A stretch of 64,000 bases of DNA from assembly GCA_032622095.1 (NCBI GenBank), contig CP136062.1, forward strand, positions 140,634,351-140,698,350, given 5' to 3'. Source of the DNA: Siphonodentalium dalli (lineage: Eukaryota > Mollusca > Scaphopoda > Gadilida > Siphonodentaliidae). The position numbers and the translations under genes were made by a program. The notes below the pieces were generated by a model, which saw only the letters and a list, made by a program, of their open reading frames with translations, was not told where the DNA came from and searched no databases. Shown here piece by piece: positions 34,405 to 46,362 of this stretch (within the stretch, counting starts at the first letter, position 1; every line of letters begins with the position of its first letter).

Positions 34405-36399
34405 AGGACTTATTCGCTCTAGAAAATACAAAACGCAATCGGAAAGCCCTCCCTGTTGTGATTAAAATGATCCAAGTCCCATTCCGATCGCGTAATAAAT
34501 AATCCGTAAAATAAATAAATAATACCACCACCGGTATTCGGAGATTTCCGTGACTAAACTACGAGTGACGTACTTGTGGGGAGCGAATTAAAAACACAGA
34601 TTCGGAGCCGGAGTTTATGCAGACTACGAGGACGTAATCGTAAGTCAGCCGATACTAAAATGCGGAGTCGTATGTGCGCGTGTGGTGTATAGATTACGTT
34701 ACGCTTTGGTCGTTTATCTGGAATAGAAGACAATAACTCTGTGAATAAAGTAATTAATAGCCCCTAGAATGGTTGTTGTTTTTGTAGCCATTAATAATTA
34801 ACATGCCGGCACGTGTCTGTTTTGGTAAACAGATGGCAGTAATTAGTGCTTTGATTGTCTCGCGTATTCATTCGGTGATTTGTAATCACTCAGTGACTAT
34901 TCATCAGTGTCAGTCGCGAACTTGTTTGCACTCTAAAATGCCACAAAGTGAATAGAAAGAATTCGAACATTATCGCTCTGGTCATACATATATAAGAAGC
35001 GCCCAAATTTATATAAACACTGGGCTGAATAATGTTAACTCTATTTATGCGCCTTTGTTTTGTGTTTGTTTGTTGTTTTACTTTCGATATAAATATCCCG
35101 AGTATCTGTCATCTCCACATATTCCAAGATGGCTAGTAGATGTAGTGTGTTCAGTTGTGAGCGGGCTAGCGATCCATTATTTAGTACCTCCAAAAAGACA
35201 ACACAGTGCGTAATTAATAACGCTCTTTATTGTCTACCGCTTTTGTGAGACGGAAGCATGCATGGACGCTCTTTATATTTAATTGTCACAATACAAAATC
35301 ACCCATGACATATCGAAATAGAGCACGTTCATAATTGAGAACGCTCTTTATTGTCTACACTACGACGAAAACATGGACTCTCTTTATTGGAGTTTTTCTA
35401 TGCTAACAATTCAAAAAAATCCTCTCTAGAAAGTCAATATGTGACATCAAAACGTAAAATAAAACAAACAACAAACTGAAAAACAATGCCAGGCTAGCCT
35501 TCAATTAAAAAAATGTCGTTATGCCAAACTGCAGCCTAACTAATAATTATTGTAGTTTCAACAGTTTGTTGTGTATTCGAGTGAATTATTTTGTTTACTC
35601 ACTTATCGATCTTGACTGGAAGGATTTTAGCAAGCTGTTCACAGTCGTACACTTCTCCACACAAAATGTTTCGTGTGAAGAAACAGACAGGAACATTATT
35701 ATGACGAATTTAAGCCATCATGATACATGTACTAGTACAATAACTACCACCTTTTTAATCACACCCATTTGTATTTAATTGTACGCATTTAGCGCACAAC
35801 TGGATGACACTAATGTGTAAACTAGCTTCCGAAATTGGTACCATACAACGAAGAATGAAGTACCGGTATATGGCCAAACTTGTATTCTTTCAGAAACATT
35901 TAATTTAGTTTCGCACGAAATTTCGCTCGCTCGATCAATGCATTTCTGCATAAATTAATCTCATTTCAAATAACTTTTATCGCATCAAAGTGCATTTTAG
36001 CCATCATTATTCGTTATATAATCCACATTCTACCAAAGCCAGTTCATAATTCAGCACGTTCAAACAGTTTTATTCCGTGATCGCTATTTATCGTAAAGGC
36101 TTAGGTAATTATCCAGCGTAATTTATCAACTCGTTACGCGATTGGCGGAATTATTTCAAGCTCCACCCACCGCTGTCATCGGTAAGCGTCGATGCAGATG
36201 ATCGGTCATGTGACCGCGTTGTGGTCATGTGATCGCACTCACTTGACTGACTTCGGATATTTCCGCGATTTTTTTAATATCATAATAATATAAATACTAT
36301 CTGCTCGATTTTGAATTTTCTTGGCGAAATGGGTCTGTTAGACATATATTATTAGTATTATGACGATAAAAAAAATATTTTTTTGAGAGACTAATTCCT
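34405..36399. mobile_element. TTAA-flanked element, family E (1,995 bp), inserted in unit 1
   Basis: TTAA at 34,401-34,404 and 36,400-36,403. The ends AGGACTTATTCGCTCTAGAAAAT and the inverse of the right end (AGGAATTAGTCTCTC...AAAAT) agree at most positions. Unit 2 reads GCTTTACCCCACCGATC at the same place (about 41,104-41,120), i.e. one worn TTAA and no insert. The interior contains a short array of AACGCTCTTTATTG words (35,215-35,400). The 85-codon frame at 35,521 has no recognisable domain, so the element is treated as non-autonomous. Confidence 0.85.
35215..35400 (+). repeat. Spaced repeats of AACGCTCTTTATT
   Basis: AACGCTCTTTATTGTCTAC, GACGCTCTTTATATTTA, GAACGCTCTTTATTGTCTAC and GACTCTCTTTATTGG occur at intervals of about 55-80 bp. 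The same word recurs three times at 56,100-56,225. Confidence 0.6.
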
Positions 36400-36574
36400 T
36401 TAAGCCCACCGATCTACGTACTGTGCGACAAAAGCGCTCGCAAAAATTCGAAACAGCAGTGTCGTATTAGATAATATGACCATACGCTAGCGTAATTAAC
36501 GAACCACAGCTAAAACACATGCATAAGCTAGGATATATCTGTGTCTTTTTAATCCCAAAAATAACTTCATAGAT

Positions 36575-39500
36575 GCGTATTCCCATCAAATAAGATTAAC
36601 TTAGGTCTTATATCGTGGTGTGCTTATGATATATAACACTCCATACATGCACACGGGTTCATCGACAGAGTGGGTTATATAGCAATTTCGTGTATAAATC
36701 AGGTCAATAATATCATACATCAAGGCATGTGAGAAATCAGAGATTCACAATGCAAACAGACTACGAAGTCACCGACTCAGACTTAAAAACCTGAATAAAA
36801 AACTTATAAAAGCCATTCCTTTTGAACAAATTATTACATGTATAGAATATAAACTACCAACATCAAACTGAAAGTATTCAAAAGTCAAGACTGTTTGTTG
36901 TTGTCTAGAGGGGGTATTTTACTGAAATTAACTATATTTACTCTAGTAGCTGAGGGCGTTTTGTATGCACTTTTATGTCCAGAGCAAAACTCTTCACGAA
37001 TCCACTAATTGAAGGTACACGAACAATATTTGGTTGGTGACACATTTCCCATTGAGGGCGAAATGGGTCAAATGGCCACGCCCCTTTTTGCGCGAAGTAC
37101 TACCACCCGCCGTGACTATATCTCCAGAACCGTTGGACATAGGGGGTCGTGTGACCACTCAAAATGTGCAGAATGGCCACATTATGGGGGGTCAGTAATA
37201 CATTTTCATATCCAAAAGTCAATGGTTTTTAAGATAATTGCCAAAAACCAAAACAAATCCATTTTTAAGGGCCCAATTTTGGGGTTCAGCGCTTTTATCT
37301 CAAAGCTGAGCCCCCAATTCAAATTTTATTGATCTATATCCATCGGTGCCACATATAGGTATAATTTCTGTACCATTATTGGATGAGATTGACCTCCAAG
37401 GAGCTCTTGACCCTGAAAATAAGGTTTTTGGATGGAATATATTGGTCGTAGAATGAAAAACAGACATTTGATCAGTAACCTAAAACTCCTACAAAAAGGT
37501 TACCTGGTGATATAATTTGAATGTAGTTCATCTTTTGTTATCTAGATTTCATGGCCTTTGATGTGAGATGGCTGCCAAAATGGTTATAAATGGAATGACA
37601 TATATCACATTAGCAATATACTTGTAAATGAGTTCAATGTGTTATTTTCTTTAAACTTATGGGAGAACAGGGTGTTTTTATGGTATTCTAATGTTGAATT
37701 GAATTATACTCAGCCCACAAGTAGGTTTAGTAAACGTTGAGTTACTACAATTTGATCAATCAGTATGATTCAGTAGTCGAGCAGGTTGTGTCTTTATCAG
37801 TCCCACATCAATTTTGATTGGCTGCATCACCATTTTGTATAAAGGTTCTACAATTTCTCTAACATGTACATTATTCTAGAACAAATAATGGCTAGCCTGG
37901 AGTGAGTTAGAAGAAAAATACAAGCATCAGTTGATATGCAGATATAAATACATACAAATCTACATTCTGCATGTAGCCATGCTATGCAATCCTCCCTCAT
38001 GTTTCAACTTATCAAGGAAAAATGATCACATTACCAATGTCTATGATAGTCAGATGTTTTTGTAGATTTGTGGATGTTGTAGATTTTGTAGATTTGTGGA
38101 TGTTGTAATGCAATATAGATCTCCATTATACTTGCACAAATTTATTTTTCATTTCGTCCCTTTAAATTGACTTTAAAGGTGGTGCGTAACATGTATGTAT
38201 ATGTGCCACTCCAAAATGTATGTATATGTGCCACTCCAAAAATGTCAGTAAAAGTACTGTAAACCGTTTGGTTTGATGTTATAGGCACAGGAGATATATA
38301 TATATACTTTACATGTCAAATATTGTGAACACTGCAGGTACGTTTATGTGTGTCAGTCGCCTTATGTGTGTGATGTACATGCAGTAACTACATGTATATT
38401 CTAGTGAAATTTATGGTCTGCACTCTGCAGTATTTCAAAAACATGCTATGGCCATGCCTACATATACATATGTACACTGATTCAAACACAATGATTGTCA
38501 GGTTATAATCTATGTTTGAGGAAAGTTACTATGTATTTTTCATTTGTGTTGCATTTGTCAATATTAATGGGTCCCAGGAGTCCAGATGTTACTAGTGCAG
38601 AGCCCATTTAATTTTCATGAAACTGGTGGACTTCATGTCTATACTCCTAAATAAACATGACTCTGATTCTTATCAGACCAAGACGGTATTGTGTAGGTTT
38701 TACTAGAATTATATTTAGAAAAGACTCAACCATTATTTTTCCACTGCCCTTATCACAATATATTCATTTGGCAGTATTCATCCCAAGTTTAGTGGTGATG
38801 CTAATACATTTGGTATGATATTCAGGTAGAGCAAAGCGATCTGAACGAATCGAGGATAAGCCACAATGTGTAGAAAACATTAAAAAACATGTATATTGTG
38901 AAATATTTTAATAATGGGTGCTGGTTTTTACAAACTGGCCATTATTGAGATGACTATTCCTGTTGTTTACCAAACATCAGCGTACACAATAAAATTTTGA
39001 AGTATATATGTTCTTGAATGTTGCATACAGACACTGACGTTTGCACAAATTGCTCGGGTTAGCCAAACAATGCAAAAATAACCAACTTTAGGTAAAATGA
39101 TGGTACTTGACAGAATTGCTTTGACCTACAAACATATCAATCCAGCAGTACCCATCAGCATAATATAAAATTAGCAGGACCACTTAACCTGAGGTGGTAT
39201 TGAAAATGAAAATATCTTTAAAATGGTAAGTTATGAGGGCTATTAGCTATTATGAAGAATTGTGTTAGTGAAATTATAGACCCTCATCTTCTCCAACCTG
39301 CAAGTGATGCAACTATCATGGCCAATCAAAACTAATGTGGGACTGACAAAGGCTCATTCTACTATTTTGATTGAATAGTGATCATTCCATCATTTCCTAA
39401 AACTTTTGTGAGATGAGGTGTCCTTTTGTAAGAATTTATTACTTCTGAAATATATACTGGTATATATGGTCATCTCCCATCTGATTACAACATGTTTTTA

Positions 39501-41157
39501 CTATGCCCAGGTGCAATACCCATTTTAGGATCGCAACATGTGGCTGCTGCATGAAGCAAACAGCTGGTCATTCCATTTAGTAAAAGTGTTTAGCATGTTT
39601 CATATCTTGGTCACTTAAATCAGATCAGCTGTTAAATGTTGATAACAAATTTTGAAAACCTGTTTTGTTCAATCTGTATATTTCTGTTGATTAGAGCACA
39701 ATTGTTACCTGATTTTTGGTAAAGCACACCAGTTTCCAAGGCATGTTCAGTCATGAAGAGCTCATGTTGTGTGTCGGGATCAACACATCCTCAGCAGCAA
39801 TTTCCAGCTAATCCCATTGTGTGTGGTCAATTGTGCTCTTAAGTCGATCAGAGAATTCGGATAGTTCTTTAAAAAGTGTCATACATATGCTGTGGCCTTG
39901 GTGGTATTGTATACTTGTGGTGCGTAACATGCTGAAATCGGTTTTTGGCAATTATCTTAAAAACCATTGACTTTTGGATATGAAAATGTATTACTGACCC
40001 CCCATAATGTGGATTTTCAGGGTCAAGAGCTCCTTGAAGGTCAATCCCATCCGATAATGGTACAGAAATTATACCTATATGTGGCACCGATGGATATAGA
40101 TCAATAAAATTCGAATTGGGGGCTCAGCTTTGAGATAAAAGTGCTGAACCCCAAAATTGGGCCCTTAAAATGGAATTGTTTTGGTTTTGGGCAATTATCT
40201 TAAAAACCATTGACTTTTGGATATAAAAATGTATTACTGACCCCCCATATTGTGGCCATTCCGCACATTTTGAGTGGTCACACGACCCCCTTTGGCCAAC
40301 GGTTCTGGAGATATAGTCACGGCGGGTGGTAGTACTTCGCGCAAAAAGGGGCGTGGCCATTTGACCCATTTCGCCCTCAATGGGAAATGTGTCACCAACC
40401 AAATATTGTTCGTGTACCTTCAATTAGTGGATTCGTGAAGAGTTTTGCTCTGGACATAAAAGTGCATACAAAACGCCCTCAGCTACTAGAGTAATTATAC
40501 TATTGACGCTGCATGTGTGCGCAATCCGAGTGAGATGTGTACTATACTAAGAAGCTTGTCCATTTCATCATGTCCATTTCATTCATAAAAATGTCATCAT
40601 GTCTATTTCAACGAAACTCGACGGGCAACGTCATCATGTAGCTTTCACCATCGATCGAATTTGCGATAACCTGAATGTATCGTCTGCTTTGTTCATAAGT
40701 ATGTGTTTCTTGTCGATTCATGACAATAGAAGGATATCTGAGGATTATCAGATTCACGTATGTACTCGGTAATATTATGATAATTTAAACGCGATATAAT
40801 AACGTTTGCTTGCATCACGAATTTCGATTCCAGTATTGTCCCCAGCCCAGCCAGAGTGATTGAGATTTTCCCATTGCACGCGACATTTATAGGCCACTCC
40901 ATTGCAAATACTTGACAATCCATAATGTTATAATTATGTTCTCAATAAAATGTAAACCACGGCTACGAATGAACTTCACTGTGCATAATTCCGATAGTAA
41001 CTCCCCTCAATTTGGTACGCCGGCCATTGAAAAACAACTCCCCTCAATTTGGTACGCCGGCCATTGAAAGACGCACATGTTTATTTCAGATTACGACATT
41101 AATGCTTTACCCCACCGATCTACTGTGCGACAAAGGCGCAGTGTCGTATTAGATAAT
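36575..41157. repeat. Intronic tandem duplication, unit 2
   Basis: Direct repeat of unit 1. It lacks the fold-back and 2-kb TTAA inserts and is itself interrupted by the 3.56-kb element at 36,938-40,494. It also has a private 37-bp tandem duplication of CAACTCCCCTCAATTTGGTA...CGCCGGCCATTGAAA at about 41,000-41,070. Confidence 0.9.
36938..40494. mobile_element. 3.56-kb element with ~480-bp terminal inverted repeats
   Basis: TTACTCTAGTAGCTGAGGGCG at the left end and CGCCCTCAGCTACTAGAGTAA at the right end. The arms stay nearly identical inward to about 37,420 on the left and from about 40,013 on the right. It splits unit 2 of the duplication: unit 1 reads ATTAACCATTATATTATTGACG without it. The flanks ACTATAT/TTATACT suggest a short AT-rich target duplication that I cannot fix exactly. 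The 2.6-kb interior has no frame resembling a transposase and contains its own inverted pair (CAGTCCCACAT.../...ATGTGGGACTG at 37,800 and 39,330). The mirrored 107- and 99-codon frames lie in the arms and are artefacts. Confidence 0.85.
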
Positions 41158-41290
41158 AATTGGTGACGTCACAAAATCATATATAGTCTATATACGACCG
41201 TCCGGCTTTGGTTCGTTAATAATTGGTGACGTCACAAAATCAGATATAGTCTATATACGACCCAAAGCGTCCGTCTTTGGTTCGTTGTTA
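41158..41290. repeat. Two tandem ~65-bp units (AATTGGTGACGTCACAAAATC)
   Basis: Two direct copies of AATAATTGGTGACGTCACAA...ATATAGTCTATATACGACC...TTTGGTTCGTT. Each contains a TGACGTCA palindrome (CRE-type word), which is probably incidental. Confidence 0.8.
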
Positions 41291-41689
41291 AGGTATATAT
41301 ACTCATGGCAATGTTGTCGCACTAGGGGACCTGTGATCCCCCATGGTTGAGATATATGAGCGGACGTACATCCGGACGCACGGACGGACGCATGTAATCC
41401 AGTATACCCCCATCTTTTTGGGATGGGGATATAATTATTTGCAAACTATTCTTGATGCTATATGAACATTGGTGCGTGACTACATAGCCATTGATTTGGC
41501 GGCAAATATAGTCGTACTCACTTCAAATTGGCAGATGAAATATGATACCATCGATCCTTATCGTTAAGGTTTAAAGTTGTGGCTCTTTATACTCAAAATC
41601 CAAGTGACCAAGCAAACGCCCAATACGAAGTGTGTGCATATACGAAATACAGAGAGATAATATGCGCATGATTATTCACAAGGTTCAAC

Positions 41690-41850
41690 AGAATTTTACT
41701 CATCAATCAACAAGAAAACCAATGTCAGAAATGGTAACGCGCTCAAGATCATATATTATATACCCATGATTGTAATTATAGAATATAAAATATATTGGTT
41801 TCGCGAATGACCAACTCTCAGAATTCCGTTAAAATAACAATAACAACCAG
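41690..41850. repeat. Dispersed repeat family R2, copy 1
   Basis: AAATGGTAACGC, CAAGATCATAT, AATATAAAATATATTGGTT and CTCAGAATTCCGTTAAAA are shared in the same order with 47,395-47,535. Confidence 0.6.
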
Positions 41851-42426
41851 CACCCAATTAACGAACCGGCGATAGACTCGGCCGTCTCCGACCACAACCC
41901 CCAGTGGGCTGCAGAACGAAAAATGTCTATAAAAGTTGAATTATAAGACTTACAAATTATCTTTTTCATTTCTTTTATTTGTAATTGACATAGCTTGTCA
42001 CAAACCAAAAACAACATTATTGACATAATAATGTAAAGGACAATAAACGAAATTGAAATCCCCAACTACACCTTTTACCGGACTCGGCCTCCGGGTCGCA
42101 GTTCGACTTTTAAATCCGTCCCAAAAATTCCCATTTATATAAATAAAAACCCCAGCGCCCAGGCGAAACAAGAATCTCTACATTAGTATACACGCGGAGC
42201 GCGAAATAAATTGAACCAATTTCACAAGCGAAATTCCACAGGTGCCTGGCACAATTGTCATGTCTATACATGGGGTGGGGGTATGTTGTGCCAGGAACCC
42301 GCATGTGTGAAATTCATGTCGACAGTTACACATGTATAATAAGGGTGGAGTGGGTGGGGTTATGCATATTAAAGCCACATATATACGGCTAGCGTCAGAA
42401 TGATAGCCAGAAATCGCTTACGATGT

Positions 42427-42905
42427 GGATAATCATATGCATCAGCTTCTATTTTAATCGCGTTACAAGGCTTTCTGCTATTATCCCACAAGTACCAAGT
42501 TAAACACATTAAATTAAATGTTGTTCGATGCCTTCGATAATCATATTCACCAGCATCTATTTTAAATGCGTTACAATCCTTTCTGTGAAATATTGGTCAT
42601 CACATGTGCAACTGTGGCTGTGCAGATAGATTCTGCATGGAATATAGCTGTGCAATATCGTTATATATCCCACAAGTGCCAAGCTAAACACATTAAATTA
42701 AATGTTGTTCGGTGCCTTCGATAATCATATTCACAAGCATCTATTTTAATCGCGTTACAAGGCTTTATGTGAAATGTTGGTAATCACATGCATGTGCAAC
42801 TGTAGCTGTGCAGATTCTGCGTGCAATATCGTGACTAATCCAATATATCCCCACAGGCACCACCAAGCTAAACACATTATATTAAATGTTGTTCGATGCC
42901 TTCGG
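42427..42905. repeat. ~185-bp tandem repeat, about 2.6 units
   Basis: GATAATCATAT(G/T)CA(T/C)CAGC..CTATTTTAA, CGCGTTACAAGGCTTT and AAACACATTAAATTAAATGT, then TTGTTCGATGCCTTC, recur in order three times; the first unit lacks the ATTGGTCATCACATG/TGTGCA block. Confidence 0.85.
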
Positions 42906-42933
42906 GAGTAGTCTCTCCAAAGTAACACAATAA

Positions 42934-43289
42934 AGTGATGTGAAACACGCCGATATAGTGATCAAGTAGAAATTGAGAATAATCTTGCTCAAAGTTGTTA
43001 TTTTTACGAATATTTATCCAAATTGACCACACACACCAGCACACACCGTCATTTATATATATTGATTATTTGTGTTAGTTTATTGCGGATTGTTGCATGC
43101 GTCCCGAACCGAGATGTAAATATTTACAATTAAGAGTAGTTCAGACGATGTTTTCTATGGAGTGTTATGGTCGATTTTTTCTAAATGTTTGGCGATGTTA
43201 GTAGAATGCTGCATTTCCCCATGTTGGTATAGTGCCCGGGTATACTAACTTATCAATTTCACGCAATCGAACAAGTCCATAATGTGTCT
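42934..43289. mobile_element. TTAA-type element, family D, copy 1, ending beside a splice acceptor
   Basis: Begins AGTGATGTGAAACACGCCG after ATAA and ends CAAGTCCATAATGTGTCT before TTAA at 43,290-43,293. An inverted copy lies at 57,955-58,320, where it begins and ends at TAAA and TTAA. The two match along about 350 bp, including ATGTTTTCTATGGAGTG and TACTAACTT(A/G)TCA. Its end lies 22 bp upstream of the acceptor of the next exon. Confidence 0.7.
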
Positions 43290-43311
43290 TTAAAATAGTT
43301 CTTCATTTCAG

Positions 43312-43460
43312 CCGGTCTGCTGGCACGCAAAATGGGTCTGCCTATCAAATTCGTGTCGACGGTTACACCCAACGACATTGTTGCTCGAACTGTTAAATCG
43401 GGAGATTTTTCATTGTCAGCAGCTGTTACGCCCAGTTTGGCTCCGTCCATGGACATCCAG
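43312..43460 (+). CDS. THNSL2-like: THNSL2-like, second exon in window
   Basis: Acceptor TTCTTCATTTCAG, donor GTAGAT. After completing the split Ala codon it encodes 49 residues, GLLARKMGLPIKFV...DIVARTVKSGDFSLS...SMDIQ. The K/R-MG-LPI helix, the NDI-RTV-GDFSL segment and the SMDIQ end are hallmarks of threonine-synthase-like proteins just after the GACGNITAG loop. Ends on a codon boundary. No stop or frameshift. Sequence divergence is ordinary for the family, and the exon looks functional. Confidence 0.95.
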
Positions 43461-44165
43461 GTAGATTAGTTTACGTTCTCTATAACCGATTGCATAATGG
43501 AAAGCTATATCCGATAGTGCCACACCGCCCCTGAATCCAGAATACCCGCTATATACACAGTAATTTCAAAGCTGATATACATGTAATTGTCTTCGCGTGC
43601 ACATATTCGGAAATATACCCATAACTTCAATCTATCAAGAGCAAAAATATGAGACTGTATTAGATAAAACTTTGTCATTTAGTACAGCGGTCTCGTGCAT
43701 ATATTTGGGCAAACTGTGCAGTTTACGATAAAAGCGCCATATTCGACATATGTGTATCTGAGATGAAAGTAATCAAAATTCAGAAGCGCGCCAAGACAGA
43801 AGTGTCCCCTGGTTGCCTTGGCAACCACCTGGATACAGCTACCGAATTCCCATAACAAACAATGCTAATCCCTAAAAGAGTTTGGGAATCTTTTAACATT
43901 GGGACCTTCACCTACAGCGAAGTGCATTATTAAGGAACAGGTAATAACTAAGATGTATATTCCCTGCGTTATTTTTTCGACTTTATAAGGTTCCCTGTCA
44001 AAAGTTCTAATAGTTCACAGGTTTTATACTGGTGGAATATGATCTCTACGGGTGTTAGCCAGAGTAGACATCCATGGCATGATCTACCAAGTAACTACCT
44101 AAGCATGCAATCGGTATCCGGTTGTCGAAAGGATTCAAAAATAAATGAATAAATTTACATTACAG

Positions 44166-44291
44166 TGTCCCTACAACATGGAAAGGATCTGGTATCTGTT
44201 CCTGGATGGAGACACAGAACCCATACGCAAGCTGTGTCGTGAATTCGAGCTAAACAAAGGAATACTCGTCCCAGATTCTATACAAAGAAAG
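44166..44291 (+). CDS. THNSL2-like: THNSL2-like, third exon in window
   Basis: Acceptor TTTACATTACAG, donor GTACAC; 126 bp, phase 0 on both sides, 42 residues: CPYNMERIWYLF at the start and LVPDSIQRK at the end. In the family SMDIQ is followed by (V/C)PYNMERVFW, so the junction with the previous exon is correct. This is the helical domain between the catalytic core and the C-terminal segment. Confidence 0.95.
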
Positions 44292-45633
44292 GTACACTTT
44301 AGATAATTTAAACAACTCGTTCCAAACTTCCAATGGTATGTAAATTTCTGCTCGGGGTGAATGAAATGACACAGCAACCATTTAAGTGTGTCAACATATG
44401 TACTTGTATACACAGGTCCCTGGCAAATAAGTAATAACACTAAACGTATCTATATATATATATTAGTCAATTTTCTAAACTCCTTGAATGAAGACTTTCC
44501 ACATGTCCACAAAATGTGGCCATAGTGGCTACCATTAAGGCACATATATTACTAAAGGATAGCATAGTATATAGTGTCTCTGGATAATTTCCTTCATATC
44601 TATATCCGTGCATATGGATCAACCATTTATATCTTAGCTACATGAAACCATCAGATGGCGGTGGAAATATTGGTCTCACAAGTCTTTGTTTGGTATAGGT
44701 TAATGAAACCTTTACGCCCTTCGTGTCATTTTTAAAAATAAAATTATGATTACATTTGTGTATAATTATTGTATATATGTATTGTTATTTGTGTTGTGAC
44801 ATCGGCCCCGTGTGGGTGTAATTTGTCAATAAACTGATCTTATCTTTCTATGCTCGCCCCACCAAACAGTTCATCGAGCTTTGCATTGTCGCCATTTCTG
44901 TGTAAAGGGGCATAACTATACACGTATTGGAATGCATATTCTTCAAAGAAGACAAACTCTAAGGTTATACACGGACTAATATGCGAATAAACCCTTTCTA
45001 TATACTAAATACGCATTGACGAATAGTTCCATCTGAAATGTTCCGATAATAAATTCAACAAACGACCATTATCTGAACATTGTCCGCCAATCAATCTTTT
45101 CTTCTATCTGTTTGCTTATATTACCTGAACATCCATCAGGTGAAGAATGGATCATTCCAATGTATAATATTGTAACTGAAGCTGATGTGATCGTTGTCGT
45201 AATGTTTTATACATAGATGCACACATCTGTATACATAAATGCACACTAGTCTCGCGGCGTAGTGTCGCGTGGCAGGTGTCATTGTCGTAGTGTTTTCTAC
45301 ATAAATGCACACATGTTGATAGTTTTTTGTAAGTTCATTTTCTTCCGTTCATTGATCAAACAACCTTCGATCCCTGTTTAATACCAAGAACAATATGCGA
45401 TCGATGATAAACTTTATTGCATTTTCGTCATGGTGATAAAAGAATGACTTTATCAGAACTTCGGAAGAAAAATAGTTATGAATTGAAACAGACGGCAATT
45501 ATTTATGGCAACATTTCAATCTCGCGCCGACTGAGACTGGTGTGGATTTGTGTATAAAACATTACAACGACCCCATTAGCGCAACTGATGGGGAATTCAG
45601 TTAGTAAAGAAAGTGTTAATTTGACATTCGCAG

Positions 45634-45767
45634 ATTAAAGAAGTGGTCTCTTCATACGTCGCAACTGATGACGAAATCATTCAGACAATGAAGCGTTGTT
45701 GGAAAGAGAGCCAGTATATTCTAGATCCACATACCAGCGTGGCCGTCAGCTATCACTATCGAAATCC
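45634..45767 (+). CDS. THNSL2-like: THNSL2-like, fourth exon in window
   Basis: Acceptor TTGACATTCGCAG, donor GTAAGC; 44 codons plus two bases. Encodes VSSYVATDDEIIQTMKRCW, then YILDPHTSVAVSYHYRN. The DEI...TM...CW and (L/I)DPHT(S/A)VAV motifs are conserved in threonine synthases and their animal relatives; the DPHTAV loop lies near the active site in known structures. Followed by a 3.6-kb intron rich in repeats. Confidence 0.95.
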
Positions 45768-45889
45768 GTAAGCTCATTATGATCATTATATATATATAAC
45801 GCAAATCATTACAAGCATGCAGTCTTAACAGAGATTAGAAATCGTGAACAAGAAAATATGGTCAACTGAGGAAATACAAAACCCAAGCC

Positions 45890-46362
45890 TGGGTTTAGTG
45901 TGCCTGTCGTTTGCATAATGAGGACATTATGAGGTGCCAAGAGGAGGGTGAATTTAGTGACGCTATCCCACAAAGCGAGCTATAGCACAACCAAATTCAC
46001 CCTATGGGGATCTCATTCTGCATGACTTCAGCTGCTGTGGGAGACATAGACCCAGATTGAAGTTCCCAAAATGGTGAATATTGTGATGTACACTCATTGG
46101 GAACCTCGAGTATGCAATGTGTCGTCTGTCAATTTGGGGATATAGAGAAACTAAACTAAAAAAGAAATAGAAACAGTGTGAAGAAGGTTCTATAGAAATT
46201 TGATAATATAAAGAAACTATCCAGAGATGATGAGGCCTTAGCATAATGAGGTCCCCACAGGGCGAATTTAGTGATACTAGCCCCCTATACGGGATAGTGT
46301 CACTAAATCCACCCTCGGGGACCTCATTCTGTAAATGACAGGCACACTAAATTCAGGCTTGC
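45890..46362. mobile_element. hAT-like MITE, family H, copy 1 (in intron)
   Basis: Left end CAAGCCTGGGTTTAGTGTGCCTGTC and right end GACAGGCACACTAAATTCAGGCTTG are inverted repeats of about 25 bp. Inside are paired hairpins built on GGTGAATTTAGTGACGCTATCCC...GGGATAGTGTCACTAAATCCACC. The same family at 61,840 has an 8-bp target duplication. Here the flanks (ACAAAACC, CACCGACC) no longer match. Confidence 0.8.

Larger units (their letters stand above)
32991..36475. repeat. Intronic tandem duplication, unit 1
   Basis: Starts GCGTATTCCCATCAAATAAG, as does unit 2 at 36,575, and ends around GTGTCGTATTAGATAAT, as does unit 2 at about 41,157. The shared core includes TTCATCGACAGAG, TTCACAATGCAAACAGACTA and CGCCGGCCATTGAAAGACGC. 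Unit 1 carries two insertions that unit 2 lacks (33,028-33,490 and 34,405-36,399). Confidence 0.9.
27939..43311 (+). other. Intron of the THNSL2-like gene, 15.4 kb, filled with mobile DNA
   Basis: GT at 27,939 and AG at 43,310-43,311; the flanking exons join in frame within a conserved motif. The intron holds the nested TTAA/hAT cluster (28,239-31,860), a tandem duplication (32,991-36,475 and 36,575-41,157) with three insertions, a 185-bp tandem repeat and a TTAA-type element ending only 22 bp before the acceptor AG. No other exon was recognised in it. Confidence 0.8.

Noticed and set aside
36938..40423. Matching 107- and 99-codon frames (MKVHEQYLVGDTFP...) on opposite strands.
   Set aside because: They lie in the two terminal inverted repeats of the 3.56-kb element and run into different stops; no domain.
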